Source: Paenibacillus antarcticus (GTDB lineage: Bacteria > Bacillota > Bacilli > Paenibacillales > Paenibacillaceae). From it: 64,000 bases of DNA. The translations under genes were made by a program, and so were the position numbers. A model generated the notes under the pieces. That model was not told the DNA's origin and did not search any database. It saw only the letters and a list, made by a program, of their open reading frames with translations. Of this stretch, positions 23,922 through 33,289 are shown one piece after another; positions within the stretch are counted from its first letter, which is position 1; the number at the start of each line of letters is the position of its first letter. The stretch spans positions 29,200 to 93,199 of the forward strand of contig NZ_LVJI01000020.1 in NCBI RefSeq assembly GCF_001637225.1. The letters are read 5' to 3'.

Positions 23922-23953
23922 AAAACTACTTGTTGCTAAGCAACAGGTAGTTT
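23922..23953. terminator. Hairpin upstream of the levan-locus kinase gene
   Basis: AACTACTTGTTGC pairs with GCAACAGGTAGTT. It lies in the 368-base gap between the lipoprotein terminator and the kinase gene at 24126 and may be a leftover terminator. The rest of the gap shows no gene; the AT-rich stretch at 24065-24115 probably holds the kinase promoter. Confidence 0.5.
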
Positions 23954-24125
23954 CATTTTGATTTGTTTTGCTTATCACGGAATACTAAAAATCTGCTAGT
24001 AGTACACATTTAATTTCACACAAACCTTGGAAGTTGAGAGTGTGTTTCCAGTTTTTGGAGAGCTAATTTGAAATAATAGAAAGTTATAATGATAGAATGA
24101 AGATTTTTAATAGAGGAGTATTTTT

Positions 24126-25907
24126 GTGAAAAGCATTCAAAAACGCTTATTAATGTTGCTTCTTGTTTTTATAATTCTTCCGTATTTTCTATCCGTACTT
24201 TTGATCTATCGGCAAACGAAAGCGGATGTGGAACGGCATGAACTTGAGAACAGTAGCGAGCAAATGGAACAGGCGTCGAAAGATCTGGAGCAGTATTTTG
24301 ATGACATCGTTAATCTTCCATATATTTTATATAGAAATCCAGACTTATTCAGGGTGTTTGAACAAGGCTTTGAAAGGTCTCTATATTTCAACCAACTTGA
24401 AATCTATAAAGGAATGACAACTTTTTATCTGATGAGGAGCGAGATTCGGCAGATTCGCTTCTATATCGAAGAAGGGAAGAGTTCGTTTACGGTTTATAAT
24501 ACCATGTTAAGCTCACATAAGCGGAAGCCTGATTTATTGAATCAGGCTTCTATTCAGAAGCTATTAAACTCAAAAATGAACTATATAATCGAACCGCCTC
24601 ATCAGATAAAGAACTATAACAATACTTCATTTATGCCTGAGTCGGATAAATCGACGGTAGTGACGGTTCATCACAAAATCTCGGATGTTCTAACTAAAGA
24701 ATTTCTCGGTATCATCACAATAGACATTGATTTGGATGAAATCGCTCAGATAGCTAATCATTTTATTCGAAAAAGTAAAGAAACCGTACTGCTGTCTGAT
24801 TCGGATGGCCATATCATATATGCAAGCGATGAAACCCTGATTGGTAAGGCTGTTCCGGCAGAATTACAAAAGAAAATTAATCCGGAGGCCACAGGTGCAC
24901 AATCTACAGATGGTGATATTGTCTTCTCGACAACGTTGCAGGAACCGCTAAATGAGTGGAGCTTTACTAAGATAACGCCAAGCGATTTTTTATTTAAAAA
25001 TGTAAGGGAAACCGCCTACACGAACATCATCGTTGGTGTAATTGTGGGGGTGCTTGGCTTGATCATGATCGCTGTTATTTCATATAAGGTTACACGTCCG
25101 ATAAAGTTGCTGAGTCATAAAGTTCTGAGCATAAATGGGGGGAATATGAATGCCCCGTTTGACGATCAGAGGGAGGATGAAATCGGTAGTCTAGAAAGGC
25201 ATATCAAGGAAATGATGAACCGGATCAACCGTCATATCGATCGAGAATACAAGCTAGAGATAGAGAACAGGAAGAACCAGCATAGGGCGCTAAAGTCGCA
25301 GATCAATCCGCACTTTTTATTCAACGCTCTACAATCCATTGCTACGGTTGCCCTGCTCTCAGAGTCGCGAAGAGTATACGAACTGGTAACCTCTTTATCC
25401 AAAATGATGCGGTATTCCATTCGTGTGGATCAAAAGGCGACGGTTCGGAGTGAGGTGGATTACGTAAGAGCATATTTGAACCTTCAAGAGGAGCGTTTCC
25501 AAACCGATTTCAGCTATGCCATTGATTTACCCAAGATCATTCTTGATATTCCTGTTCCGAGTATGATTGTGCAACCGCTCGTTGAAAACTTTTTCAAACA
25601 CTGTTATGACGAGGGGTATGAACAAGCCCATTTACATATTTACGGCGAAATACGAGGTGAATATTTGAATCTAGTCGTGGAAAATACCGGAAACAGTATG
25701 ACGGATGATGAGCTGATGGTTTTAAAAAACAAAATCTACACACCCATTAATGAAGGGAACTATTCGCTTGAGCATATCGGCTTGAAAAACATTCATGATC
25801 GCTTGGTTCTTCATTTCGATCAGACAGCGGGAATTGAACTAGATTCGATGCAGGGACAAGGGTTCTCTGTGCGGCTGGTGATTCCACTCTACCTAAAGGA
25901 GGAGTAA
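24126..25907 (+). CDS. YesM-type sensor histidine kinase (levan locus)
   Basis: The product has 593 residues and starts at GTG 24126 after AGAGGAG. Membrane helices at about 8-28 and 297-318 enclose an extracellular Cache-like sensor. HAMP (about 320-372) and a short coiled coil follow, then the His_kinase domain with the phospho-acceptor His in QINPHFLFNALQSIA (near 396), and an HATPase domain with NTGNS and GLKNIHDRL. YesM-type kinases sense extracellular carbohydrates and phosphorylate a YesN-type AraC response regulator, here the next gene (4 bp gap). The levansucrase genes are the likely targets. Confidence 0.93.
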   Translation: MKSIQKRLLMLLLVFIILPYFLSVLLIYRQTKADVERHELENSSEQMEQASKDLEQYFDDIVNLPYILYRNPDLFRVFEQGFERSLYFNQLEIYKGMTTFYLMRSEIRQIRFYIEEGKSSFTVYNTMLSSHKRKPDLLNQASIQKLLNSKMNYIIEPPHQIKNYNNTSFMPESDKSTVVTVHHKISDVLTKEFLGIITIDIDLDEIAQIANHFIRKSKETVLLSDSDGHIIYASDETLIGKAVPAELQKKINPEATGAQSTDGDIVFSTTLQEPLNEWSFTKITPSDFLFKNVRETAYTNIIVGVIVGVLGLIMIAVISYKVTRPIKLLSHKVLSINGGNMNAPFDDQREDEIGSLERHIKEMMNRINRHIDREYKLEIENRKNQHRALKSQINPHFLFNALQSIATVALLSESRRVYELVTSLSKMMRYSIRVDQKATVRSEVDYVRAYLNLQEERFQTDFSYAIDLPKIILDIPVPSMIVQPLVENFFKHCYDEGYEQAHLHIYGEIRGEYLNLVVENTGNSMTDDELMVLKNKIYTPINEGNYSLEHIGLKNIHDRLVLHFDQTAGIELDSMQGQGFSVRLVIPLYLKEE

Positions 25908-25911
25908 CGTT

Positions 25912-27108
25912 ATGAAAGCTCTTATCGTAGATGATGAGTCCAATGTTAGAAAGATTATTCGTTATTTGGGACGGTGGGAAGCACACGGGATTACCGATGT
26001 CTTTGAAGCCAGAAATGGTGTGGAGGCTAAAGTAGTGATTGATCTGGAATGTCCAGAAATCATCTTGACAGACGTGAAAATGCCCAGAAATAACGGGATT
26101 GATTTGATCGAATGGTTGGATGCCAACTCATATCCAGGAAAAGTAATAATGATCTCAGGGTTTGACGACTATTCGTTCATGCGTAAAGCGTTCAAGCATG
26201 GGTGCTTTGATTATTTGATGAAGCCAATCGAAGATGACATGCTGAATGAAGCCTTGGCAGGCGCGGTGAGATCTTGGGAAACAGAAGAAGAAGAACGCCG
26301 CGATAAGGAGTCAGGTTTGTATGAAGAGGTTAAGATGTTCCGCTTAAACAGGGAGATGACCTCTGCTTGTAACGGTGAGTTCTTTGATTCCGACGAAATT
26401 GCTTTATCTCTCCCGCAAGGGGATACATACGATCTAACGTTGATGTACTTTTACCAAACCCAACACTCGGAAGCCTATCTTCAGCTTTTAACGGATGAAC
26501 TGGTTCTACGGGAGTGGGGGAATGCCTTTGCCCTTCAGAATGATCCAAATGTCTGTGTAATCCTTTCTGTTCAAGGCCAGTTCTTTAAGGTAGAGGAATG
26601 GATTACCCAGCACTTTGATATTCCTGTTCGTCTGGTTAGTGGTCCTCCAATCGAATCTTTGGAAGAGCTCTCACAGTCTTTTCAATCTGCACAAAGGTCT
26701 ATGACCGAACAGAATTTCAGAGCCATACATCGTTTGGCAGATATGGATGATGCAAGGCGCATGCATGATATTGTCGCTTTCGTAGATGAGCATTACATGG
26801 ATGAGTTAAGTTTGGACAAACTGTCAAACCGGTTTTTTCTTAGCCGAGAACACATTTCGCGGCGATTCAAACAAGATGTAGGGATGACGCTGTCCAGCTA
26901 CGTCATTCAGTTACGAATTAATCAAGCTAAACAGTGGTTAATCGAAACGGATGAGAAGATGTACTCGATTGCACTAAAGCTCGGGTACCAAGATGAGATT
27001 TACTTCTCGAAGTTGTTCAAAAAAAATGTTGGATTGACGCCTATTGAATATCGGAATGCAGAGGGGAAAAGGGAAATAAATGACGAAGCCAAGATGGCTA
27101 ATTTATAA
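25912..27108 (+). CDS. YesN-type response regulator, AraC output (levan locus)
   Basis: The product has 398 residues, starting at ATG 25912 after GGAGGAG. The receiver domain (about 1-120) has DDE near 7-9, the phosphorylated Asp in LTDVKMPRNNGID near 54, and LMKPIEDD with the conserved Lys. A variable middle (about 125-280) leads to an AraC DNA-binding domain (about 290-385) with FFLSREHISRRFKQDVG and LGYQDEIYFSKLFKKNVG. It is the partner of the kinase 4 bp upstream. Confidence 0.94.
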   Translation: MKALIVDDESNVRKIIRYLGRWEAHGITDVFEARNGVEAKVVIDLECPEIILTDVKMPRNNGIDLIEWLDANSYPGKVIMISGFDDYSFMRKAFKHGCFDYLMKPIEDDMLNEALAGAVRSWETEEEERRDKESGLYEEVKMFRLNREMTSACNGEFFDSDEIALSLPQGDTYDLTLMYFYQTQHSEAYLQLLTDELVLREWGNAFALQNDPNVCVILSVQGQFFKVEEWITQHFDIPVRLVSGPPIESLEELSQSFQSAQRSMTEQNFRAIHRLADMDDARRMHDIVAFVDEHYMDELSLDKLSNRFFLSREHISRRFKQDVGMTLSSYVIQLRINQAKQWLIETDEKMYSIALKLGYQDEIYFSKLFKKNVGLTPIEYRNAEGKREINDEAKMANL

Positions 27109-27138
27109 GTTAATTTGTTGAAAATTAATGGGGGAATC

Positions 27139-28413
27139 ATGAAAATAAAGGTTATTCAATTTATTGTAGCAGGGTTGATTACCCTGTCTCTTTCTTCATG
27201 TGGGGTGGATAATCGTCCGCTGAAGGAATTGGACCCTAATGTAGCTGAGAAGACAATCACTTTGGAGGTGCTTAATCCCAAAGTTGAAATTTCTATAGCG
27301 TTCGAGCAAATGGTAAAGGCATACGAAAAGGAAAATCCGAATATCAACATGGATATTTTAACCTTTGGCGGAGGGGCTAACTACCTTGATGAATTGAAGG
27401 CGAGATTTGCGGCCAACAAAGGTCCGGATATCTTTCCGAATGGTGGTTACGAAGACGCGAAGGCATGGATAAGGTATCTCGAGGATCTGTCCGATCAGCC
27501 GTGGGTGAAACATGCATATAAAGATGCGCTAGTGCCTATGACAATGGATGGCAAAATATACGGGATGCCTATCAATTATGAAGGTTACGGATTTATCTAT
27601 AATAAGGACTTATTCGCAAAGGCTAAGATACATACGCTACCAACAACACTGACCGAATTAACGGTGGCGGCGGAAAAGCTGCATGACATAGGTATTACCC
27701 CTTTTGCGGTCGGGTATTCGGATAGTTGGTTTTTCGTTCTCATGTTGAATATTGCTTTTGCCCAACAAGACGACCCAGATGCTTTTATTCAAGCATTAAA
27801 GGACGGTACACAAACTATCGAAGGGAACAAAAAATTCGAAGATGTCATTCGAATGCTAGATTTGACCGTTCAATACGGCAACAAGGATTTTCTGACGACA
27901 GACTATAATACGGAAGTTGAGTTGTTTGCAATAGGTAAAACGGCGATTCTGAAACAAGGGAATTGGGTTCAATCGAAGATAGATCAAATAACCCCGAATA
28001 TGAACATCGGTTTTTTACCCATGTCGATTAATGATGATGTCGGAAACGATGTGTTGCCGATTGGTGTATCCAATAACTGGGCTGTAAATAAAGAATCTTC
28101 CCCAGAGAAAAAGAAAGAAGCAAAGAAATTCTTGAACTGGATGGTTTCTTCGGAACAAGGTAAAAAATTTATGAAGGAACAATTCCATTTTATTTCAGCG
28201 TTTGAAAATATAGAAACGGACCGATCGGGAGCGCTTGCGGATGATCTTATGCGTTACTCCGATGAGAATAAAACGTTGTCCTGGCATTGGTTTAAGTTTC
28301 CTCAGAGGGTGAGAGAGGAGTTTGGCTATATCATGCAAGCTTATGTAGGGAACCAATTGAGCCGTGATCAATTGCTTCATAAGCTCCAAAAGTCATGGGA
28401 CAAGAATGAATAG
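27139..28413 (+). CDS. Extracellular sugar-binding lipoprotein without cognate permeases
   Basis: The product has 424 residues from ATG 27139 (MKIKVIQFIVAGLITLSLSS), after GGGGGA at an unusually short 3 bp; an in-frame TTG at 27115 has no site. The lipobox is LSSC near 20-23. The body is a family 1 (MalE-like) solute-binding fold: ANKGPDIFPNGGY, MDGKIYGMPINYEGYGFIYNKDLF and LPIGVSNNWAVNKES. It binds an oligosaccharide, by context perhaps levan or sucrose fragments. There are no ABC permease genes beside it. It is sandwiched between the two-component pair and sacB, so it may serve sensing rather than uptake, or share permeases encoded elsewhere. Confidence 0.9.
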   Translation: MKIKVIQFIVAGLITLSLSSCGVDNRPLKELDPNVAEKTITLEVLNPKVEISIAFEQMVKAYEKENPNINMDILTFGGGANYLDELKARFAANKGPDIFPNGGYEDAKAWIRYLEDLSDQPWVKHAYKDALVPMTMDGKIYGMPINYEGYGFIYNKDLFAKAKIHTLPTTLTELTVAAEKLHDIGITPFAVGYSDSWFFVLMLNIAFAQQDDPDAFIQALKDGTQTIEGNKKFEDVIRMLDLTVQYGNKDFLTTDYNTEVELFAIGKTAILKQGNWVQSKIDQITPNMNIGFLPMSINDDVGNDVLPIGVSNNWAVNKESSPEKKKEAKKFLNWMVSSEQGKKFMKEQFHFISAFENIETDRSGALADDLMRYSDENKTLSWHWFKFPQRVREEFGYIMQAYVGNQLSRDQLLHKLQKSWDKNE

Positions 28414-28586
28414 TCATAGGTGAATCAATATAAGCCCGTAAATACATCAATGTACGACATACCCATAACGTTTCATTTTCATTAGAATTTAGTAAGGGAA
28501 CAGAAGTGATGGGAAGACGGGTAGACCACTACGGAGGTATAGTTTTGATTTTGAAGCAACCAAATTTGAAGTATAAAAGGAGTTAG

Positions 28587-30101
28587 ATGATGAATTTCAA
28601 GAACATGATTAAACAAACAACAATACTAACCTTTACAACTGCTTTATTGGTAGGCGGAGGAACTCAAGCTTTTGCGAAAAGCAATAACAAAGAGGAGTAC
28701 AAAGAAAGCTATGATTTCTCCCATATCACTCGCGCTGACATGTTGAAATTACCTAAACAACAGAATAATAACCAATTCAAAGTACCTCAATTTGATGCTT
28801 CGACCATTAAGAACATTCCTTCTGCAATCAAGTATGATGAGAATGGAAACAAAATTGAAATGGACGTTTGGGATACTTGGCCACTGCAAAATGCGGATGG
28901 AACGGTGGCAAACTATAAGGGTTATCAAATTGTTTTTGGTTTGGCGGGAGACCCTGATAGAGGAGCGGACACGTTTATTTACATGTTCTATAAGAAAGAA
29001 GGAGACACATCCCTTAGCAGCTGGAAGAATGCCGGCCGAGTATTTAAGGATAATGACAAACTCGTACCTAACGATACGATTCTAAACAATCAAGCGGAAG
29101 AATGGTCGGGTTCTGCAACGATGACCTCAGATGGCAAAGTTCGGTTGTTCTATACCAATCGTCATCCATGGGATCCAGATCGTGGATTCTACGGTAAGCA
29201 AACATTAACAACGGCTCAAATCAATGTATCTCAACCGAATGGTGATACGCTGAACATTGACGGCGTAGAAGATTTCAAATCGATCTATGACGGCAAGGAT
29301 GGTAAGACTTATCAAAGCGTTGATATCACCGGTTTCAGCAAAGGTGAGTATGACGATAATCATACCTTAAGAGATCCTCACTATGTAGAGGAGAAGGGCC
29401 GTAAGTACCTTGTTTTTGAGGCGAATACCGGTATAAAAACAGGCTACCAAGGAGAAAAATCCCTCTTTAATAAAGCTTACTATGGTGGAAGCAATGCCTT
29501 CTTCCAAGCTGAGAAAAAGAAATTGCTAGGAAGCTCTGACAAATCGTTTGCGGAAATGGCGAATGGTGCACTCGGTATCATTGAATTAAATAACGATTAT
29601 ACATTCAAAAAAGAACTGAAGCCGCTACTTGCTTCCAATACTGTAACAGATGAAATTGAACGTGCTAACGTATTTAAATTGAATGGTAAATGGTATTTGT
29701 TCACGAGTTCAAGAGGATCTAAAATGTACGTTGATGGAATTGATGATGAAGACATCTACATGTTGGGGTACGTATCAAATTCTTTGAACGGACCATACAA
29801 ACCATTGAATGACACAGGACTTGTCCTTCATCAAGATCTTGATCCAAATGATATTACCTGGAACTACGCTCACTTCGCAATTCCGCAAGTTAAAGGAGAT
29901 AATGTAGTCATCACTAGCTACATGACAAATAGAGGTTACTTTGGTGAGCATAACTCCACTTTTGCACCGAGCTTCTTGCTGAACATTAAAGGTTCCAAGA
30001 CTTCCGTTATGAAAGATAGTATTCTAGAACAAGGGCAAGTAACGATCTCAGATAATAAACCTAATAAACCTGAAAAGCCTAACAAACCACATAATAATTA
30101 A
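28587..30101 (+). CDS. sacB: Levansucrase (GH68)
   Basis: The product has 504 residues, with a signal peptide (about 1-30, ending TQAFAK), so it is secreted. The GH68 catalytic triad is visible: nucleophile Asp96 in MDVWDTWPL, Asp263 in LRDPHY, and acid/base Glu358 in DEIERANVF, matching D86, D247 and E342 of the B. subtilis enzyme. It splits sucrose, releasing glucose and building beta-2,6 fructan (levan). The C-terminus is a short NKPEKPNKPHNN tail. AAGGAG precedes ATG 28587; an ATG one codon later is equivalent. No SacY-type antiterminator leader was recognised, so control probably comes from the upstream YesM/YesN pair. levB follows after a terminator-like stem. Confidence 0.97.
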   Translation: MMNFKNMIKQTTILTFTTALLVGGGTQAFAKSNNKEEYKESYDFSHITRADMLKLPKQQNNNQFKVPQFDASTIKNIPSAIKYDENGNKIEMDVWDTWPLQNADGTVANYKGYQIVFGLAGDPDRGADTFIYMFYKKEGDTSLSSWKNAGRVFKDNDKLVPNDTILNNQAEEWSGSATMTSDGKVRLFYTNRHPWDPDRGFYGKQTLTTAQINVSQPNGDTLNIDGVEDFKSIYDGKDGKTYQSVDITGFSKGEYDDNHTLRDPHYVEEKGRKYLVFEANTGIKTGYQGEKSLFNKAYYGGSNAFFQAEKKKLLGSSDKSFAEMANGALGIIELNNDYTFKKELKPLLASNTVTDEIERANVFKLNGKWYLFTSSRGSKMYVDGIDDEDIYMLGYVSNSLNGPYKPLNDTGLVLHQDLDPNDITWNYAHFAIPQVKGDNVVITSYMTNRGYFGEHNSTFAPSFLLNIKGSKTSVMKDSILEQGQVTISDNKPNKPEKPNKPHNN

Positions 30102-30104
30102 TTA

Positions 30105-30143
30105 AAAGAAAGTAAATGCCAATTGGCATTTACTTTCTTTTTT
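30105..30143 (+). terminator. Stem-loop between sacB and levB
   Basis: AAGAAAGTAAATGCC pairs with GGCATTTACTTTCTT, followed by TTTTT. The long near-perfect stem would strongly reduce read-through from sacB into levB. Confidence 0.88.
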
Positions 30144-30181
30144 CAAATGAAGATGAGTAACGTGAAAAGCGAGGTATCGAC

Positions 30182-31744
30182 TTGAATAAAAATAATAGAG
30201 TAATCAAAATAATCGGTGTATTCATCCTTTGTTTAAGCGTTGTGATGACGATAGGATTAGTAGCTTATGACTTAGGAAAGAACAAGCAGGAGGAAACAAT
30301 CGTCTCTCATCCTATACCAACTACTCGGGCTAGCTATCATTTCACCACACCCGATAAGTGGAAAAACGACCCTCAGAAGCCAATTTATTTCGATGGGAAA
30401 TATCATTACTATTATCTTTATAATGGTGATTATCCAAAAGGAAACGGTACAGAATGGCGCCATGCAACATCAACAGATTTGGTGCATTGGACAGATGAAG
30501 GGGTTGCCATTCCTAAATATACGAACCGAAATGGAGATCCATGGTCGGGATCCGTCGTTGTAGACGATACAAATACGGCAGGTTTTGGTAAAGGGGCTAT
30601 TGTGGCGATTCTAACACAGCCGTCTGCAGATGGAGGGAAGCAGGAACAATATTTATGGTACAGTACGAACAGAGGAAAGACGTTTAAATCTTATTCGGAC
30701 GCTCCGATTATGCCGAATCCAGGCACAGAAGATTTTAGAGATCCGAAAGTGATTTGGGATGATCAATCTCATAAATGGGTGATGACGCTTGCGGAAGGAA
30801 CGAAAATAGGTTTTTACGAGTCTAATAATTTAAAAGATTGGCATTATACAAGTGGCTTCAATACAGTGAATATCGGAATTGTGGAATGTCCCGATCTTTA
30901 TTTGTTGCGAGCGGATGATGGTAAATTGAAATGGGTTCTTGGTGCCAGCGCCAATGGTAAAGCGACAGGAAAGCCAAACACCTATGCCTACTGGACTGGA
31001 GAATTTAATGGAAAAGAATTTACCCCCGATCACATTGAACCTCATTGGTTAGACTATGGCTTCGATTGGTATGGTGCTGTAACATTTGAAGATGGGGAAG
31101 TCAGCGATAAATACAACCATCGTTATGCTTTGGCCTGGATGAATAATTGGGATTATGCTCATAATACGCCAACACTTAAAGAAGGATTTAATGGAACAGA
31201 TTCGATAGTTCGTCAAATTAAATTAAAACAAGATGGGGATCAGTCGTATAGTCTGGTATCACAACCCATTGAGGCATTAAATAAATTGATAAGCTCTAAG
31301 AATTCCGTTCAACAAATAAAAGTGAATGGCTCCACAACGCTTGATATGACAGGCGATACGTACCAGCTTGAGGCCGATATATCTTGGTCAGACATCAAGA
31401 ATGTAGGATTAAGGCTTCGAGAATCAAAGGATACAACCCGCCATGTAGATGTCGGTATTTATGTAGAAGGCCAATATGCATATGTTAATAGAGCTTCTAT
31501 AGGACAGCCCGACAAGAGTAAGAGATATCTTGAAAGCAAAGCACCATTTGATGTGAAAAAGAAGAAGGTTCATTTAAAGATCCTTGTTGATAAGACCAGC
31601 ATTGAAGTTTTTATAGATGATGGTAAAGTCGTTATTTCTAATGAGATTTTCCCGGAAATGAACGATAAAGGAATTACCCTATTTACTGAAGGTGGTACCG
31701 CGATCTTTACCAATGTTGTAATTAAGCACTTCAACAAAGTGTAG
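30182..31744 (+). CDS. levB: Endolevanase, GH32 (LevB-like)
   Basis: The product has 520 residues and starts at TTG 30182 with GAGG at 7 bp. A single N-terminal helix (about 8-30) anchors or exports it. GH32 five-bladed propeller motifs are present: nucleophile Asp63 in KWKNDPQKP, FRDPKV with Asp187, and acid/base Glu235 in VECPDLY; a beta-sandwich follows from about 370 to 518. The N(D)PQKP form, instead of NDPNG, and the overall text strongly resemble B. subtilis LevB, which cuts levan internally to levanbiose. The sacB-levB order is the same as in B. subtilis. No transporter for levan fragments is adjacent. Confidence 0.94.
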   Translation: MNKNNRVIKIIGVFILCLSVVMTIGLVAYDLGKNKQEETIVSHPIPTTRASYHFTTPDKWKNDPQKPIYFDGKYHYYYLYNGDYPKGNGTEWRHATSTDLVHWTDEGVAIPKYTNRNGDPWSGSVVVDDTNTAGFGKGAIVAILTQPSADGGKQEQYLWYSTNRGKTFKSYSDAPIMPNPGTEDFRDPKVIWDDQSHKWVMTLAEGTKIGFYESNNLKDWHYTSGFNTVNIGIVECPDLYLLRADDGKLKWVLGASANGKATGKPNTYAYWTGEFNGKEFTPDHIEPHWLDYGFDWYGAVTFEDGEVSDKYNHRYALAWMNNWDYAHNTPTLKEGFNGTDSIVRQIKLKQDGDQSYSLVSQPIEALNKLISSKNSVQQIKVNGSTTLDMTGDTYQLEADISWSDIKNVGLRLRESKDTTRHVDVGIYVEGQYAYVNRASIGQPDKSKRYLESKAPFDVKKKKVHLKILVDKTSIEVFIDDGKVVISNEIFPEMNDKGITLFTEGGTAIFTNVVIKHFNKV

Positions 31745-31780
31745 ATTAGCATTCCTTTTCTCGCACAATACCTACACTAA

Positions 31781-31829
31781 GGGGCTGACCCAAAAGGATA
31801 CATTAATTGTATCCTTTTGGGTCAGCCCC
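31781..31829. terminator. Strong bidirectional terminator between levB and the purine permease gene
   Basis: GGGGCTGACCCAAAAGGATA pairs with its complement ending in GTCAGCCCC at 31829, a stem of about 20 bp with a short loop. It separates two convergent operons. Confidence 0.82.
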
Positions 31830-31897
31830 ATTTAGATTGATTGTCACTCATTTAAGGGGAAGTGATCCCCACGAATGTAATGGCTTAGCGCTACAGT

Positions 31898-33250
31898 TTA
31901 CTTTGCACTCGGCAATATTTTATTCAACACTATGGCTGCCATGGAAGCTGCTAAAAGAGGTGAGCCCAATAAATATTGCGCGAAAGTAGGCAAAGTATAT
32001 AAGAAGTCCTTAGGAATCAGCACTAGAGCTAACGTTATGATCATCGGTATTGCAATAATATACATTTGTTTTTCACCAATGGTTTCGTTCTTCATGACTT
32101 GTATACCGTTAATCGATATGATGCCACAGACGATGGCGAATACGCCTCCGATGACAGCTGTTGGAATAGAAGATATTAATGCCGCTAATTTACTTGAACA
32201 ACCAAAGATGACGAACCATCCTCCTACAGCGAGAAAGACTCGGCGGCTCGCAACACCTGTAATGGAGATAATACCTGCATTGGTAGAATAGCCTGTAACA
32301 GGTGTTGATCCAAGTAAAGAAGCAATAAGACAGCTAATTCCTTCTCCAATCACACCTCGGTTAATGTTCTTATCGGTTAACGGTTTATCGATCACGTTGC
32401 TGATAGCAAACCATGTACCTGTTGTTTCAGCGAGCAGAACAAGATAAATAATGACCATGGTGATAATAGCAGAAAAGTCGAAAGAAAATCCGAAATCTTT
32501 AAAAGGTACCCGCGGCATACTAAACCACTTGGCGTTTCCAATAGCAGAGAAATCTAAGACGCCCATAAAATTGGCAGTAATACATCCAACAATTAACGCG
32601 ATCATGACGGAAGTCGTTCGGAATAGGGATCCTTTATTACCAAGCAACGAACCTAGGATTACGAATAGAATAAGCACAGCACCTGAAATAAGGGCTAATA
32701 ATACATTTTGATTAATTGTAGCATCAGTAGCGCCATAAATATTATCTCTAATGGCAACAGGCAATAAAGAAAGTCCTACAATGAATATGATCGTACCGCC
32801 TACAATTGGAGGAATAAACGATTTAACAATTTTATTGAAAATGCCGGTATAGCCCAAAATGATAACTAAGATTGCACCAATTAAGCTGGCACCTAACACG
32901 GAACTCCAACCTAATTCTCCGCCACCACTTGTGGCATAAATACTAATGATCGCCCCAAGCGGAACATAAGAAGGACCTTGGGCCATAGGAAGTTTCATAC
33001 AGAAATAAGTTTGCACAATCGTTGCAAGTCCAGCTGCAATAAAAGTAGATTGAATCAATGCACTTGACTGATTGGGTTGTAAACCGATTAACATCGCAAT
33101 AAGGAAAGGAACGACATAAACGTCCATTGCTAATACATGCTGTAAACCTAGGATGGCCGATTTACCGAATGAAAGTTTATCATCGGGTAAGACTGTTAAA
33201 TGTTGTGATTTCATTTGAGTGTTTTCTTGCTTATCTGCTTGTGTTTTCAC
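31898..33250 (-). CDS. NCS2 family purine permease
   Basis: The product has 450 residues with about 12-14 membrane helices. The start of the core, ILGLQHVLAMDVYVVPFLIAM, and the family motif TGYSTNAGIISITGVASRRVF (split by TPV) near 325-345 identify the nucleobase:cation symporter-2 group. It imports a purine such as xanthine, guanine or urate with protons. It is in a leftward operon with guanine deaminase, whose stop is 39 bp upstream of this start, so guanine/hypoxanthine salvage is most likely. GTG/ATG choice at the N-terminus is not ambiguous: ATG 33250. Confidence 0.92.
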   Translation of the reverse strand: MKTQADKQENTQMKSQHLTVLPDDKLSFGKSAILGLQHVLAMDVYVVPFLIAMLIGLQPNQSSALIQSTFIAAGLATIVQTYFCMKLPMAQGPSYVPLGAIISIYATSGGGELGWSSVLGASLIGAILVIILGYTGIFNKIVKSFIPPIVGGTIIFIVGLSLLPVAIRDNIYGATDATINQNVLLALISGAVLILFVILGSLLGNKGSLFRTTSVMIALIVGCITANFMGVLDFSAIGNAKWFSMPRVPFKDFGFSFDFSAIITMVIIYLVLLAETTGTWFAISNVIDKPLTDKNINRGVIGEGISCLIASLLGSTPVTGYSTNAGIISITGVASRRVFLAVGGWFVIFGCSSKLAALISSIPTAVIGGVFAIVCGIISINGIQVMKNETIGEKQMYIIAIPMIITLALVLIPKDFLYTLPTFAQYLLGSPLLAASMAAIVLNKILPSAK

Positions 33251-33289
33251 CCAGCTCTACACCTCGTAGTTTCTATTTTATTTATTTTC

